Assembly: GCF_003201975.1 (NCBI RefSeq)
Contig: NZ_QJJQ01000001.1
Location: forward strand, 186,001 to 250,000
Length of the DNA: 64,000 nucleotides
Direction of reading: 5' to 3'
Source of the DNA: Pseudogracilibacillus auburnensis
GTDB taxonomy: Bacteria; Bacillota; Bacilli; Bacillales; Amphibacillaceae
In this document: in pieces, positions 1 through 9,642 of the stretch
Layout of the letters: each line of letters starts with the position of its first letter
Position numbering within the stretch: position 1 is the stretch's first letter
Position numbers and translations under genes: made by a program
Notes under the pieces: generated by a model
Database searches by the model: none
Told to the model about the DNA's origin: nothing
What the model saw: only the letters and a program-made list of their open reading frames with translations

Positions 1-351
1 TTTTGTCCAATCAACTAAGCAGCCATGTGTTGGAGGAGCATAACCTAAATCATTATGTAATTCGGTGAAAATATTTACTAAAGAAGGCGGCTGTTTGACT
101 CCTTGTTGTACAGAAAAACTGAGACCATGTGCCTGGTTTGGTCCATGGTAAGGATCTTGCCCTAGAATGACTACTTTTACATTAGAGAAAGGGGTGAAGT
201 GAAGTGCATTAAAAATATCATTCATATGCGGGTAAATTGTTTTCGTCCGATATTCCTCTTTTAAAAATTCTCTAAGTCTCACATAATATGTTTTGGTAAA
301 TTCATCCGCTAGTTTTGGTGCCCAATCGTTTTTTAAAATTTGTTTTGTCAT
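1..351 (-). CDS. ung: Uracil-DNA glycosylase, N-terminal part
   Basis: Cytosolic base-excision repair enzyme that removes uracil from DNA. The 117 visible codons begin at an ATG (351-349) preceded on the minus strand by a GGATGA ribosome binding site and run off the left edge, so the C-terminal half is missing here only because of the window limit. The family 1 active-site motif GQDPYHG, with its water-activating Asp, is followed by the AHGLSFSV stretch, and a PPSL motif with the ELHNDLG segment comes after it. The upstream neighbour, the AtoE-like gene, is divergent and unrelated in function. Family assignment is firm. Confidence 0.95.
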   Translation of the reverse strand, partial: MTKQILKNDWAPKLADEFTKTYYVRLREFLKEEYRTKTIYPHMNDIFNALHFTPFSNVKVVILGQDPYHGPNQAHGLSFSVQQGVKQPPSLVNIFTELHNDLGYAPPTHGCLVDWTK

Positions 352-864
352 TTTATCATCCAATCTTTATTGATGTATGATGAATTTGCATATTTTTTAA
401 ATGCATTTGTTTTTAGTATAGCTTGAAGTTAAAAGGTTTGAAAGAGAAATATATTCATCTAAATATAGATGTAGACTATTAAACAGTTTTACGGAAAATA
501 GTATCTAATCGTATGTTAAAGTGTTTTCTAGTAATGATTCGAACTTCATGATGCCATAAATGCTGTAAGCTCATTCAGATGGATGATAGGAATTTGAGGC
601 ACTTATTTGAAGGACCTAAAGTGGAGCGTTTCTCCTACTGGAACTTCCCCCTTTAGTATAGATGTGTGTCGAATTTTAGGATAAAAATCGTTACTTAAGT
701 CGATATTCCTATACGAAAAGTATAATAACTTTCTTCCTAAGTTGTACTTTTTGATAATTCTTATTTTTATTAAACTATTATAATATGATGAATAATCATT
801 TGGGTGTAGGCAGGACTTGCTAAAAATCACGCCATGATGAAATATGAATCACGGAGGTAAAAAT
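352..864. other. Intergenic region between ung and the AtoE-like gene
   Basis: This AT-rich gap separates two divergent genes and must contain both promoters. I see no convincing open reading frame. A weak imperfect hairpin lies near 617-657. The only firm signal is the GGAGGT ribosome binding site at 853-858, which fixes the downstream start at 865. Confidence 0.5.
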
Positions 865-2187
865 ATGTTATCAAAAATTGCAGATCGTTTTTCAAAAATT
901 GTTCAACGATATTTGCCAGATGCATTAGTTATTGCTGTTCTTATGACTGTAATCGTTTTAGCGATTGCCCTTCTAATGAATCCTACCGAACCAGGAATGA
1001 TTTTTAAATCGTGGGGAGATGGGTTTTGGGCATATTTAGCTTTTACGATGCAGATGGTTTTATTATTAATGACTGGAATGACGTTAGCATCTGTTCCATT
1101 TATTAATAGGGGACTCGCTAAAATAGCGCATCTCGCTAACAAACCGTGGAAAGCTTATTTGATCACTTTCCTCGTTTCCGCTAGTGCCTATTATATAAAC
1201 TGGGGATTAGCTGTCGTAGTAGGGGCCATTATTGCAAGGGAAATCGGGAAAAGAAATAAAAATACCCATTTTCCATTATTAGTAGCATGTGCATATTCGG
1301 CTACTGTGCTTTTTCCGGGTGGCATTTCTAGTTCTATTGGGCTGACGGTTGCGACAGAAGGGCATTTTTTAGAAGATGTCATGGGAGTCATTCCGACATC
1401 AGAAACAATTTTTGATCCAGCGACAATCATTATTTTTCTATCATTAGTCGTAACCATGTCGATCTTTATTATTTTTATGATACCAAAAGAAAAGATCATT
1501 GCGTATCAACCAAAAGAAAAACCGAATGAGGCATCTTCTACAAGTGAAGTACCAAAAGGTCCATTAACTCCAGCATTCAAATTAGAGCATACACCGATTC
1601 TTGGTATGCTAATTGGGACAGTAGGGATTATTTATACGGTCATATCGTTTACGGGCGGACGTGATCTCGATTTAGATATTATAAATATTTTCTTCTTATC
1701 TTTAGGGTTATTTTTTCACCGTTCATTAGGTCAGTTTGCACGGGCATTTACGGATGTGGCAAAATCTATTTCACCTATTATTTTACAGTTCCCTTTTTAC
1801 GCGGGAATTATCGCATTATTAGGCAGTTCAGGATTGGGTCAATTCATTGTTGATGGGATGATTTCAGTTGCCACACCGGAAACATTTAATCTTTTTACCT
1901 ATTGGGTGGCAGGTTTTGTCAATATTTTAGCACCTTCTGGAGGCGGCCAATGGGCATTACAGGGGCCTTTACAAATTCCAGCGGCGATTGAACTTGGAGT
2001 CGATCCTGCCAAGACGGCAATGGCGATTGCCTGGGGTGATGGTTGGACTAACTTGATCCAACCTTTCTGGGCATTACCGATTTTATCTGTTGTTGGGCTT
2101 CATATTCGAGATATTATGGGTTACTGTATCCTGCTAAGTACGTTGGTAGGTGTAGTAACAAGTATTTTAATTTTCTTTTTATACTAA
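865..2187 (+). CDS. atoE: Short-chain fatty acid transporter, AtoE family
   Basis: Polytopic membrane protein of 440 residues predicted to import short-chain fatty acids such as acetoacetate or butyrate. The family hallmark APSGGGQWALQGP lies at about residues 356-368, and a second glycine-rich reentrant-like segment (LFPGGISSSIG) lies near residue 150. About ten hydrophobic segments are visible. The ATG at 865 is preferred over an in-frame ATG at 844 because GGAGGT sits six bases before 865. It is followed by a strong terminator and is probably transcribed alone. The CoA-transferase and thiolase operon at 7616-12759 could process such substrates, but that link is inference. Confidence 0.88.
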   Translation: MLSKIADRFSKIVQRYLPDALVIAVLMTVIVLAIALLMNPTEPGMIFKSWGDGFWAYLAFTMQMVLLLMTGMTLASVPFINRGLAKIAHLANKPWKAYLITFLVSASAYYINWGLAVVVGAIIAREIGKRNKNTHFPLLVACAYSATVLFPGGISSSIGLTVATEGHFLEDVMGVIPTSETIFDPATIIIFLSLVVTMSIFIIFMIPKEKIIAYQPKEKPNEASSTSEVPKGPLTPAFKLEHTPILGMLIGTVGIIYTVISFTGGRDLDLDIINIFFLSLGLFFHRSLGQFARAFTDVAKSISPIILQFPFYAGIIALLGSSGLGQFIVDGMISVATPETFNLFTYWVAGFVNILAPSGGGQWALQGPLQIPAAIELGVDPAKTAMAIAWGDGWTNLIQPFWALPILSVVGLHIRDIMGYCILLSTLVGVVTSILIFFLY

Positions 2188-2202
2188 TCGTCGTTTTACA
2201 TC

Positions 2203-2237
2203 AAGGAGATGAGTTTTCCATCGTCTCCTTTTGCTTT
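2203..2237 (+). terminator. Rho-independent terminator after the AtoE-like gene
   Basis: A stem of about ten pairs (AAGGAGATGA with TCGTCTCCTT) is followed by a T-rich tract. It starts 15 bases after the stop codon. Confidence 0.8.
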
Positions 2238-2698
2238 TTTAAAAAAGTGATAGTCGCACTTTTCACACTTACCTTCCTTGTCTGGAAATCGCATTTGATT
2301 TCACACAAAAATGAGCCTACCTATGTTAATTCTGATATAAAGAACGATTCTCAAAGCAAATACACACTCCCTATTACATCATTGTACAAACAGACAACAA
2401 AAGTTAAAATAGTACGTATTACGTTTGCTAAAAAGTTAGGAGGAACGATAGCTATGTAAAATAGATTGAGAGGAAAAAGAAATCATTTGTACACAATGTA
2501 TAAAAAGAATTCTAACATTATAATGATTTGGATAATGAAATCGCTATCATTTTCTTGTTACTATGTACTTACTTATAAAAAATGTTAGAAAACTTTGTTA
2601 ATCGCTAAGCCTTTAATGGCGAAAGCTTTAGTTACACTTATGCAGTAAGATAGTTTTATCTATCTTATCTGCTAAAAAAAGAAAAAAGGATGTATGCT
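2238..2698. other. Intergenic region before the amino acid ABC operon
   Basis: No supported gene. A 70-codon open frame at 2247-2459 lacks a ribosome binding site and recognisable composition. The stretch contains a small interspersed hairpin repeat at 2597-2640 and must carry the promoter of the following operon. No clear consensus promoter was identified. Confidence 0.5.
2597..2640 (-). repeat. Small interspersed hairpin repeat, copy 1
   Basis: Read on the minus strand it begins TAAGTGTAAC and contains CGCCATTAAAGGCTT, matching copies at 42642-42693 and 60723-60775. The related core can fold into a short hairpin. It is non-coding. Confidence 0.6.
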
Positions 2699-3355
2699 AT
2701 GAGTCAGTTTATGGATAGTTTGCTTTCAACAGTAAGTGGTTTTTCACAAGCCGCTTTAGTGACATTACAACTAACAATCGTATCATTAATAATTGCAAGC
2801 TTTATTGGGCTAATTGTAGCTTTAATGAAACTATCGAATACGAAACCATTAAATTGGATTGCTAATATTTATATTGGAATAATTCGGGGAACACCTCTCA
2901 TTGTACAAATAATGTGGCTCTATTTTGGTATTACTCAAATTGTTGTATTATCGGCATTTTGGGCGGGGTCTATTGCACTAGCTATCCACAGTGGAGCATA
3001 CATTGCAGAAATATTTAGAGGAGCGATCCAATCGATCGACAAAGGCCAAATGGAAGCGGCCGAATCACTTGGTATGACGAAAAGACAAGCAATGTTTCGA
3101 ATTATCTTTCCACAAGCATTTAAGCGTTCCATTCCTCCATTGGGTAACCAATTTATCATTGGGTTAAAAGACTCTTCCCTTGTGGCATTTATTGGTATTA
3201 CGGAAATTTTCAACCTTTCTATGAGTCAAGCGGCTGCTACATTTAGACAACTAGAGTTTTATACAATTGCGGGAGTATATTATTTAATATTAGTCGTAAT
3301 CTTTACCATTATTGTCAATAAGATTGAAAAACGACTTGACACGGGGAGGGCATAA
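2699..3355 (+). CDS. Polar amino acid ABC transporter permease
   Basis: Inner-membrane subunit of 218 residues of a His/Glu/Gln-type amino acid importer. The ABC-permease EAA motif ([14 protein letters not shown]) begins at residue 119 and is followed by the FPQA segment that contacts the ATPase. About five membrane segments are visible. ATG 2699 is chosen because AAAAAGGA (2683-2690) is well spaced; the ATG at 2690 would overlap that site. The ATPase gene starts two bases after this stop codon, and the cognate lipoprotein follows after a non-coding repeat. Confidence 0.93.
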   Translation: MSQFMDSLLSTVSGFSQAALVTLQLTIVSLIIASFIGLIVALMKLSNTKPLNWIANIYIGIIRGTPLIVQIMWLYFGITQIVVLSAFWAGSIALAIHSGAYIAEIFRGAIQSIDKGQMEAAESLGMTKRQAMFRIIFPQAFKRSIPPLGNQFIIGLKDSSLVAFIGITEIFNLSMSQAAATFRQLEFYTIAGVYYLILVVIFTIIVNKIEKRLDTGRA

Positions 3356-3357
3356 AC

Positions 3358-4080
3358 GTGATCAAAGTGAAGAATTTGCATAAATATTTTAAAGATTTAC
3401 ACGTATTAAAAGGGATTGACCTTGAGGTTAAGAGTAATGAAGTAGTTGTCATGATTGGAGCAAGTGGTTCTGGAAAAAGCACATTACTTCGGTGTCTAAA
3501 TTTTTTAGAAATGAAGGATAAGGGGGAAATCTGGTTTGAAGATAAAGAAATAGATCCGGACAAAGTAAAGTTGAACAAAGTAAGAGAAGATATTGGCATG
3601 GTGTTTCAGCATTTCAATTTATTTCCACATAAAACGGTCATCGAAAATATTATTGAAGCACCAACCATTGTTCGCAAAATACCAAAAGAGGAAGCAACGG
3701 CGAAAGGGATGGAATTGCTGGAAAAAGTAGGACTTGCAGATAAGGCGCAAGTTTACCCAGAAAAACTATCTGGGGGACAGAAACAGCGGGTAGCCATCGC
3801 AAGAGCGTTAGCAATGAATCCACGAGTCATGTTATTTGATGAACCTACATCAGCACTTGATCCTGAATTAGTAGGGGAAGTATTACAAGTAATGAAACAG
3901 TTGGCTGAAGATGGAATGACGATGGTGGTTGTAACACATGAAATGGGTTTTGCCCGCGAAGTGGCTGATCGAGTTGTATTTTTGGAAAGTGGAGTAATCG
4001 CAGAAGAAAATACACCAGAGGAATTTTTTACGAATCCACAAAATGAAAAAGCGAAACAATTTTTACGTAATGTTTTATAA
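3358..4080 (+). CDS. Polar amino acid ABC transporter ATP-binding protein (GlnQ type)
   Basis: ATPase of 240 residues powering the amino acid importer. Visible motifs are Walker [10 protein letters not shown] (34-42), signature LSGGQ (137-141) and Walker B with D161 and E162, then the switch histidine in VVTHEM. Translation starts at GTG 3358 behind a GGGGAGGG sequence. Length is normal for the GlnQ/HisP family. Downstream comes an element with terminal inverted repeats, then the substrate-binding lipoprotein. Substrate cannot be told from the ATPase. Confidence 0.95.
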   Translation: MIKVKNLHKYFKDLHVLKGIDLEVKSNEVVVMIGASGSGKSTLLRCLNFLEMKDKGEIWFEDKEIDPDKVKLNKVREDIGMVFQHFNLFPHKTVIENIIEAPTIVRKIPKEEATAKGMELLEKVGLADKAQVYPEKLSGGQKQRVAIARALAMNPRVMLFDEPTSALDPELVGEVLQVMKQLAEDGMTMVVVTHEMGFAREVADRVVFLESGVIAEENTPEEFFTNPQNEKAKQFLRNVL

Positions 4081-4159
4081 CATGAGTCAATGTCATCAAT
4101 GCAAATTCCAAGGATAAATCCGAACATGACAAATGGAAGAAATCTTAATATTCTTTTAT

Positions 4160-4697
4160 TGTAATTAGGGTTTACTGAATAAAAAGAAATTCCATCTACA
4201 TCGATAGTTTGTACCGTTTTTCTCGATATAAAGTGCAAGGGTATTGACTGTTTTACCAAAAAATCTTTGCACATGCAATGAACTACTCTAGTTGTCTGGA
4301 GCGAAAGTGACTGACTCCAGCGGGAAAAGCAACAGAGGAACGCAGACTAAGAACGCCAGGTCCTTATGTCTTCGTCTAGGCTAGTACATCCTGTACGTCG
4401 GAAGACCCCGGAGGAAGTGGTTTTCTTCCGAGGAAGGTTAAGTACGCGACGTCCTGGGACTGGGACTGCGCTAAATGCTCGTCCCATCGAAAAGCTTTGT
4501 CGCAACACCTGGGACTGCGATTACTCGTCCCACCGTAAAGATTTGCACTAGCACGTCCTGCGACTGCGATTACTCGTCGCAATAAACATTGTGCGTCGGA
4601 GGGCTGAGGCCGTGCCCGCTAAAAAGCACTGTACATTTCGCGGAAGACAACGGTAAGATGAAACACAATTTAGTTGTTCAGCAGACCCTAATTAACA
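4160..4697 (+). repeat. MITE-like intergenic element, copy A
   Basis: Non-coding element of about 540 bp between the ATPase and receptor genes of one ABC operon. Its ends are imperfect inverted repeats: AATTAGGGTTTACTGAATAA on the left and the complement of GTTCAGCAGACCCTAATTAA on the right. Inside are GC-rich blocks with hairpins, for example GCGGGAAAAGC and CGCGACGTCC, shared with copies at 31075-31607 and 51070-51645. This copy has extra internal duplications around CTGGGACTGCG. Open frames inside it are not shared between copies. Confidence 0.7.
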
Positions 4698-4771
4698 CCT
4701 AGAGTGGAAATCAATAACTAATTTTTGTTGTTCGGATTTTAACTTAAATATTGAATGATGAAATTGATTCA
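4698..4771 (-). repeat. Terminal fragment of a second repeat family
   Basis: On the minus strand this contains a 22-bp block (4749-4770) identical to blocks at 34199-34220 and 61836-61857, followed by an AAAATCCGAACAAC-like segment. It abuts element A and seems to be the end of the element type seen complete at 61835-62172. Confidence 0.55.
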
Positions 4772-4801
4772 CATCTATATAAATTTTGAGGAGGAAATAA
4801 A

Positions 4802-5599
4802 ATGAGAAAGTTTCTTTTAACGACATTACTAGGTATTTTACTTCTAATTGTTGCTGCATGTGGTGCTGATGGCGGTGATAGTGAAGAGGTTGCAGGAGAT
4901 TCAAGTGGAGATGGCGGTGACGGTGGTGATTTTACATTTGCATCAAGCGGTTTATATCCACCATTCAACTACAGTGATAATGATAAATTAGTAGGGTTTG
5001 ATATTGAAATAGGAACAGCACTTGCAGAAGAAATGGGGATGAATCCTGACCCGGTTACAAATCCATGGCAAACGATCATCGCAGCATTAAACTCAGATAA
5101 ATTTGATGCCATTATTGGTAGTATGGCAATTACAGATGAAAGATTAGAAGAAGTGAACTTCACTGAGCCTTATTACGAGTCAGGTGCTCAAGTATTTGTG
5201 GCAGAAGATAATAATGACGTCACGTCGATTGATGACTTGAATGGTGCTAAAATTGGTGTGGTTGTTTCAAGTACATTTGAAGAAAATGCGAAGGAATATA
5301 CGGATGAAGTCATTACGTATGATAGTGATGTAACCGCATTACAAGATTTATTAGTAAAAGGACGCCTAGATGCTGTCATAACTGATCAACTCGTTGGTAT
5401 GTATGCAATCAATGAAAATAATTTAGCAATTAAACAAGTAGATGAGCCTATTTATTTAGATCAGATGGGAATTGCAATTAAAAAAGAGGATGAAGAACTA
5501 CTTGATAAGGTAAATGAAGCATTACAAACGATCAAAGAAAATGGAACATACGCTGAAATTAGTGAAAAATACTTTGGAGCAGATATATCTGGAGAGTAA
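4802..5599 (+). CDS. Polar amino acid ABC transporter substrate-binding lipoprotein
   Basis: Extracellular receptor of 265 residues, lipid-anchored through C20 in the lipobox VAAC at the end of a 19-residue signal peptide. A Gly/Asp/Ser-rich linker (21-44) leads to an SBP_bac_3 domain. Family features include LVGFDIEIGTALAEEMG, the IIAAL-SDKFDAI segment and the domain 2 hinge. It starts at ATG 4802 behind GAGGAGG and ends at a terminator. It belongs with the permease and ATPase at 2699-4080 despite the intervening repeat, which may let the receptor be expressed separately. Confidence 0.94.
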   Translation: MRKFLLTTLLGILLLIVAACGADGGDSEEVAGDSSGDGGDGGDFTFASSGLYPPFNYSDNDKLVGFDIEIGTALAEEMGMNPDPVTNPWQTIIAALNSDKFDAIIGSMAITDERLEEVNFTEPYYESGAQVFVAEDNNDVTSIDDLNGAKIGVVVSSTFEENAKEYTDEVITYDSDVTALQDLLVKGRLDAVITDQLVGMYAINENNLAIKQVDEPIYLDQMGIAIKKEDEELLDKVNEALQTIKENGTYAEISEKYFGADISGE

Positions 5600-5604
5600 A
5601 AGGG

Positions 5605-5631
5605 AAAAAAGAGCCGTCATGGCTCTTTTTT
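5605..5631 (+). terminator. Rho-independent terminator after the amino acid receptor gene
   Basis: AAAAAAGAGCC pairs perfectly with GGCTCTTTTTT around a five-base loop. Confidence 0.9.
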
Positions 5632-5751
5632 ATTACATCCGTACAATCGGTATGAAGGAGCCATTTTTCATAAAGTACTGCTCACCCTTTGGATAAACCA
5701 CTGAAAAAAGTTCTTTACCTGGAGTTCGTCATGGAAATACTCGCTACCTCT

Positions 5752-7473
5752 TCAATTCCCTTGCTCATTTTTTTCTAATAGAGTGGCTAATTTATACGCC
5801 ATCACCCCAAGTTGTAACTTTAATAAATCATCCGTCCCTTTTAAATCTAATCCTGTACGTTGCTCAATCTGGTTGAGTCGATATCTTAGCGTATGACGGT
5901 GAATAAATAGTTTTTCAGCAGATTGTTGAATACTTTGATTGTTTTTAAAATACACTTCGATCGTTTCGATTAGATCAATCTCTTTATCTGATTCTTTTAG
6001 TAAACCACTAATATTTTCTTCATAAATTGCTGTTAAATTGATGCCGGTTCGCTTCATTTCTAAAAGTAAATCATACATTCCTAAGTCGTGATAATGAATG
6101 ATAGAAGTTTTCGGATTAACTAATTCACCTAATTGAACCGCATATTGTGCTTCCCGACCGCTTTTTCCTAAATGATCAACCAAATCATAATCTCTGCCAA
6201 TCCCTATCATTAATTCAATTTTTGGAAAATAAAAGTTCCATTCTTTCCACAAATCATTTGCCAGGCTTGCACAATGATTATATGTAGCTTCTTTTGTCTC
6301 CCCAACTACATTCGTTAAAAAGATAATGGAATGTAATTTTGTTTGGATAATATGTTGCTTGTTTTTTTGGATAAGCATCTGTTCCGTCATATGGTACAGC
6401 CTGTCCATAATATTCATATCGATCTTTTTTAGATCCTTAAAGGTAAGGTGAAAAACAGCTTGATTTAAGGAAAGATCATAATTTAGTTTGAGCGCTTGAT
6501 CTTTGATAATTCGTTCATTTAAATAATTTTTACTAAAAATATCTTCTAATAAATTACTTTGAATTCGCAGTTGTGTTTCTTCCACTGCCTGTTTTTTTAA
6601 AAACTCCATTGCATAAATGGTAGTTGCTCGCTCAATTGCTAGGTCATCAAGCTCTTGCCATTGATCTCGTTTTTTTGCTAAAATAATCCAACCGAAACAA
6701 GATTGTTTAGCAATAATAGGATAGATAGTAAAAATGTAATGTTCAACCGTTAAATTCACTTTTGATTCTTTATCTAAACTAGTTAATAGATGTTTAGAAA
6801 GATCTATTCTTTCTTCATTGACAGAAATGAATGTTTGCTGGAATTCAACAGACATATGATGGTTATGAAAATCTTTCCAATACATGATCTCATAGAATTC
6901 ATTGTAAATAACAATTTTTGAGGAAGTTAATTGGGCAAGTCTTGCGGTTACTTCCATTAAACTTTGATCATTTAAAATTAAATCTGTTAATTCACGGTGA
7001 ATCTTTTCGGATTGCTCCAGTAAGTGCATTTGTTTATTGACAATCTGTTCTAGAATTGCTTTTGTAATCTTTGAAAAATTAATATCTGTCGGGATTTCAA
7101 TTAACGGCAAATCGTTTTTATTAGCTAAATCGATTAAACTTTCAGGGATTTTTTCCATGTAAAAACTAGTATAAATGGCAACACCAGATAATAATTTTGA
7201 TTTAAATAAATTATGAAAGACTTCCATTCTTTCTTCATCTTCTAGCAATTCAAATCCAGTCGTAATTAAAAATTCCCCTTCTTGTAACCGACCAAAATCT
7301 TCTAATATTTCCACAATCGTTACCCATTTTATATTGTTTTCAATCCCCTTAAACCCTGCTACTAAATTTGTTTGTTTCATGATTGGTAGTTGTAAGGCAT
7401 TTTTTACACTAATAGCTATTTGAATCAACCTCCATGCTCTTCTTATACATGATGTACAATAAAATCCATTCAT
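5752..7473 (-). CDS. PucR-family transcriptional regulator
   Basis: DNA-binding regulator with an N-terminal PucR sensory domain (ISVKNALQLPIM, then LVAGFKGIENNIKWVTIVE), a middle GGDEF-like fold and a C-terminal HTH_30 domain (SAEKLFIHRHTLRYRLNQIE). Such proteins often regulate purine or amino acid catabolism. It is divergent from the aminotransferase operon, its likely target. The start is uncertain: ATG 7473 has no ribosome binding site, while a perfect GGAGG (7433-7429) lies inside the frame, directly before TTG 7428 and nine bases before ATA 7419. Family alignments would place the N-terminus near ISVKNAL, so the protein probably starts around 7428-7411 on a non-ATG codon. Confidence 0.85.
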   Translation of the reverse strand: MNGFYCTSCIRRAWRLIQIAISVKNALQLPIMKQTNLVAGFKGIENNIKWVTIVEILEDFGRLQEGEFLITTGFELLEDEERMEVFHNLFKSKLLSGVAIYTSFYMEKIPESLIDLANKNDLPLIEIPTDINFSKITKAILEQIVNKQMHLLEQSEKIHRELTDLILNDQSLMEVTARLAQLTSSKIVIYNEFYEIMYWKDFHNHHMSVEFQQTFISVNEERIDLSKHLLTSLDKESKVNLTVEHYIFTIYPIIAKQSCFGWIILAKKRDQWQELDDLAIERATTIYAMEFLKKQAVEETQLRIQSNLLEDIFSKNYLNERIIKDQALKLNYDLSLNQAVFHLTFKDLKKIDMNIMDRLYHMTEQMLIQKNKQHIIQTKLHSIIFLTNVVGETKEATYNHCASLANDLWKEWNFYFPKIELMIGIGRDYDLVDHLGKSGREAQYAVQLGELVNPKTSIIHYHDLGMYDLLLEMKRTGINLTAIYEENISGLLKESDKEIDLIETIEVYFKNNQSIQQSAEKLFIHRHTLRYRLNQIEQRTGLDLKGTDDLLKLQLGVMAYKLATLLEKNEQGN

Positions 7474-7564
7474 TTTTAATGTTTAGTCGAATAGATAGAA
7501 GTAATTGTGTCCGATATAATTTTATTATACAGAAAAATAATGCTAGTAGTCTATATCATAACAT

Positions 7565-7578
7565 AGTAACCGTTTACT
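7565..7578. promoter_or_regulatory. Palindromic site in the divergent promoter region (cre-like or PucR operator)
   Basis: AGTAACCGTTTACT is nearly palindromic and lies 38 bases before the aminotransferase start. It matches the CcpA cre consensus except at its two outermost bases. It could equally be the operator of the divergent PucR-type regulator. Confidence 0.3.
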
Positions 7579-7615
7579 TGAATTAAAAATTTTCATGTTT
7601 TTGAGGTGGAAAAGG

Positions 7616-8968
7616 ATGACACGAACATATTTAATTAAACCGATTCTAGATCATACATATCCTTTGATTACACATGGTAAAGGGATTTATTTATATGATG
7701 ATCAAGGTAAGAAATATATTGACGGATCTTCTGGAGCTGTAACTGCAAGTATTGGACACGGTGTACAAGAAATTATTAATGCAATGAAAGAACAATCTGA
7801 AAAAGTTTCCTTTGTTTATCGCTCGCAATTTTCAACAGAAGTCGCTGAACAATTAGCGAAAAAGATGAGTGACATAGCATCTGGAGATTTAAATTGGTCT
7901 TTTTTTGTCAACAGTGGTTCTGAAGCAACAGAAACAGCGATGAAAATTGCGATTCAATATTGGCAAGAAAAAGGAATGAAAACAAAAACAAAAATTATTT
8001 CACGGTGGATGAGTTACCATGGAATTACGATGGGTGCCTTATCGATGTCAGGACATATTGATCGGCGTAAATGGTTTGAAACGACATTGAAAAAGTATCC
8101 AGCGGTTTCTCCTCCTTATTATTATCGAGATACTCATGGTCGAAGTGTTGAACAATGTGATGAGATGTATGCGAAAGAATTTGAAAAAGAGATTTTACGG
8201 GTAGGAAAAGATAATATTGCAGCATTTATCGCAGAACCAATCATTGGGGCTGCAGGTGGAGCATTGACCCCTTCTGATCAATACTTTAAGAAAATGAAAG
8301 CACTTTGTGATCAGTATGATATTTTATTTATTGCGGATGAAGTAATGACAGGTGTTGGCAGAACAGGGAAGATGTTTGCGATGGAACATTTTGATGTCGT
8401 ACCAGATATTATGGCGACAGGAAAAGGGATGAGTGCAGGCTACACGCCAATTGCAGCGACTGTTGTTAGTGAAAAGGTAATGGAGCCGATTTTAAACGGA
8501 TCAAATTTAATTATGAGTGGGCATACATTCAGTGCAAATCCACAGTCAGCAGCAACTGCACTTGCTGTCATCGAATATATTGAAAATAATAGACTTGTAG
8601 AAAAGTCAGCAGAACAAGGAGCATATTTACGAGAAAGGCTTGAACAACTTGCCGGAAAAAGTGCCATCATTGGGAATATACGTGGAAAAGGTTTATTTGT
8701 CGGTATTGAATTTGTACAAAATAAAGAAACGAAACAACCTTTCGCACGGACCGATCAGGTTGTAAGTAAAATCGTTACGACTAATTTTCAAGAAGGACTA
8801 CTCGTCTATCCAGCAAACGCTGGAGTGGATGGAGTAAATGGAGATGCAGTGATACTTGCCCCGCCACTTATCATAACGAAAACGGAGATAGATGAATTAG
8901 TCGATCGATTTGCACGGAGTCTTGCAAAAGTAGAACATAACCTAATGGGAAAGGAGTTGATTCAATGA
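7616..8968 (+). CDS. Class III aminotransferase (YodT-like)
   Basis: PLP-dependent omega-aminotransferase of 450 residues, cytosolic. The PLP lysine is K270 in ATGKGMSAGY, the cofactor-binding Asp lies in IADEVMTG (D241), and the phosphate-binding NSGSEATETA motif starts at residue 99. ATG 7616 is preferred because GAGGTGG at 7603-7609 precedes it; the ATG at 7595 has no such site. It is the first gene of a tight operon whose next start overlaps its stop (ATGA). Operon content resembles yodT-yodS-yodR-yodQ of Bacillus, where the locus is thought to degrade beta-lysine or its acetyl derivative. The true amino donor is unknown. Confidence 0.88.
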   Translation: MTRTYLIKPILDHTYPLITHGKGIYLYDDQGKKYIDGSSGAVTASIGHGVQEIINAMKEQSEKVSFVYRSQFSTEVAEQLAKKMSDIASGDLNWSFFVNSGSEATETAMKIAIQYWQEKGMKTKTKIISRWMSYHGITMGALSMSGHIDRRKWFETTLKKYPAVSPPYYYRDTHGRSVEQCDEMYAKEFEKEILRVGKDNIAAFIAEPIIGAAGGALTPSDQYFKKMKALCDQYDILFIADEVMTGVGRTGKMFAMEHFDVVPDIMATGKGMSAGYTPIAATVVSEKVMEPILNGSNLIMSGHTFSANPQSAATALAVIEYIENNRLVEKSAEQGAYLRERLEQLAGKSAIIGNIRGKGLFVGIEFVQNKETKQPFARTDQVVSKIVTTNFQEGLLVYPANAGVDGVNGDAVILAPPLIITKTEIDELVDRFARSLAKVEHNLMGKELIQ

Positions 8969-9642
8969 CAAAGGTAAAAGCTGTCCATGATGCGGTTTCG
9001 CGGATAGAAAATGGTACGACGGTTATGTATGGTGGATTTGGCGGAATCGGCAATCCACCAACGATCATTAAAACCATATTAGAAAAAGGCATACGCGACT
9101 TAACGTTGATCGGAAATGATGCAGGATTTCCACATGTCGGAATCGGGCAATTAATTACTGAAAAAAGAGCGAAAAAATTAATCGCCTCTCACATCGGGTC
9201 AAATCCGAATGCAGGAAAATTAATGCATGATGGGGAGCTTGAAATCGAATTTTCTCCGCAAGGTACATTAGTGGAACGAATGCGTGCGGGAGGTTCAGGG
9301 CTCGGTGGAATTTTAGTAGATATTGGGATTGATGGTCTTGTCGCTGAAAATAAACAAAAAGTGGATGTCGATGGGAAAACATATTTACTTGAAACACCTT
9401 TAATAGCGGATATAGCAATCGTTTTTGCAAAAAAAGCAGATACATACGGAAATTTAATTTTTGATAAAAGTGCTCGAAATACAAATCCATTAGTTGCGAT
9501 GGCAGGAAATTTAACGATCGTTGAAGCGGAAGAAATTGTTCCTATCGGTGAACTTGATCCAGAAGAAATTGTCACACCTGGTGCATTCGTCGATATTGTC
9601 GTAAAAAGTGAAGGAGTGAACTGGAAATGGGTGTGGGAATAA
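8965..9642 (+). CDS. 3-oxoacid CoA-transferase subunit A (AtoD/YodS-type)
   Basis: Alpha subunit, 225 residues, of a heteromeric CoA-transferase that moves CoA between a short acyl-CoA and a free acid. The N-terminal glycine-rich GGFGGIGNPP segment and the GTLVERMRAGGSGLGGI motif are typical of the alpha chain. Its ATG overlaps the aminotransferase stop and its 3' end overlaps the beta-subunit gene by 16 bases, so the three are translationally coupled. In the proposed pathway it activates the keto or amino acid product to a CoA ester for thiolysis. Confidence 0.93.
   Translation: MTKVKAVHDAVSRIENGTTVMYGGFGGIGNPPTIIKTILEKGIRDLTLIGNDAGFPHVGIGQLITEKRAKKLIASHIGSNPNAGKLMHDGELEIEFSPQGTLVERMRAGGSGLGGILVDIGIDGLVAENKQKVDVDGKTYLLETPLIADIAIVFAKKADTYGNLIFDKSARNTNPLVAMAGNLTIVEAEEIVPIGELDPEEIVTPGAFVDIVVKSEGVNWKWVWE

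Noticed and set aside
603-830. 75-codon minus-strand open frame before the AtoE-like gene
   Set aside because: No ribosome binding site, no recognisable family, and the composition is that of AT-rich intergenic sequence.
2247-2459. 70-codon open frame after the AtoE-like gene
   Set aside because: No ribosome binding site, starts next to a terminator and shows no family features.
4366-4582. Open frames on both strands inside MITE-like element A
   Set aside because: They lie in repeat sequence and are not preserved in copies B and C.
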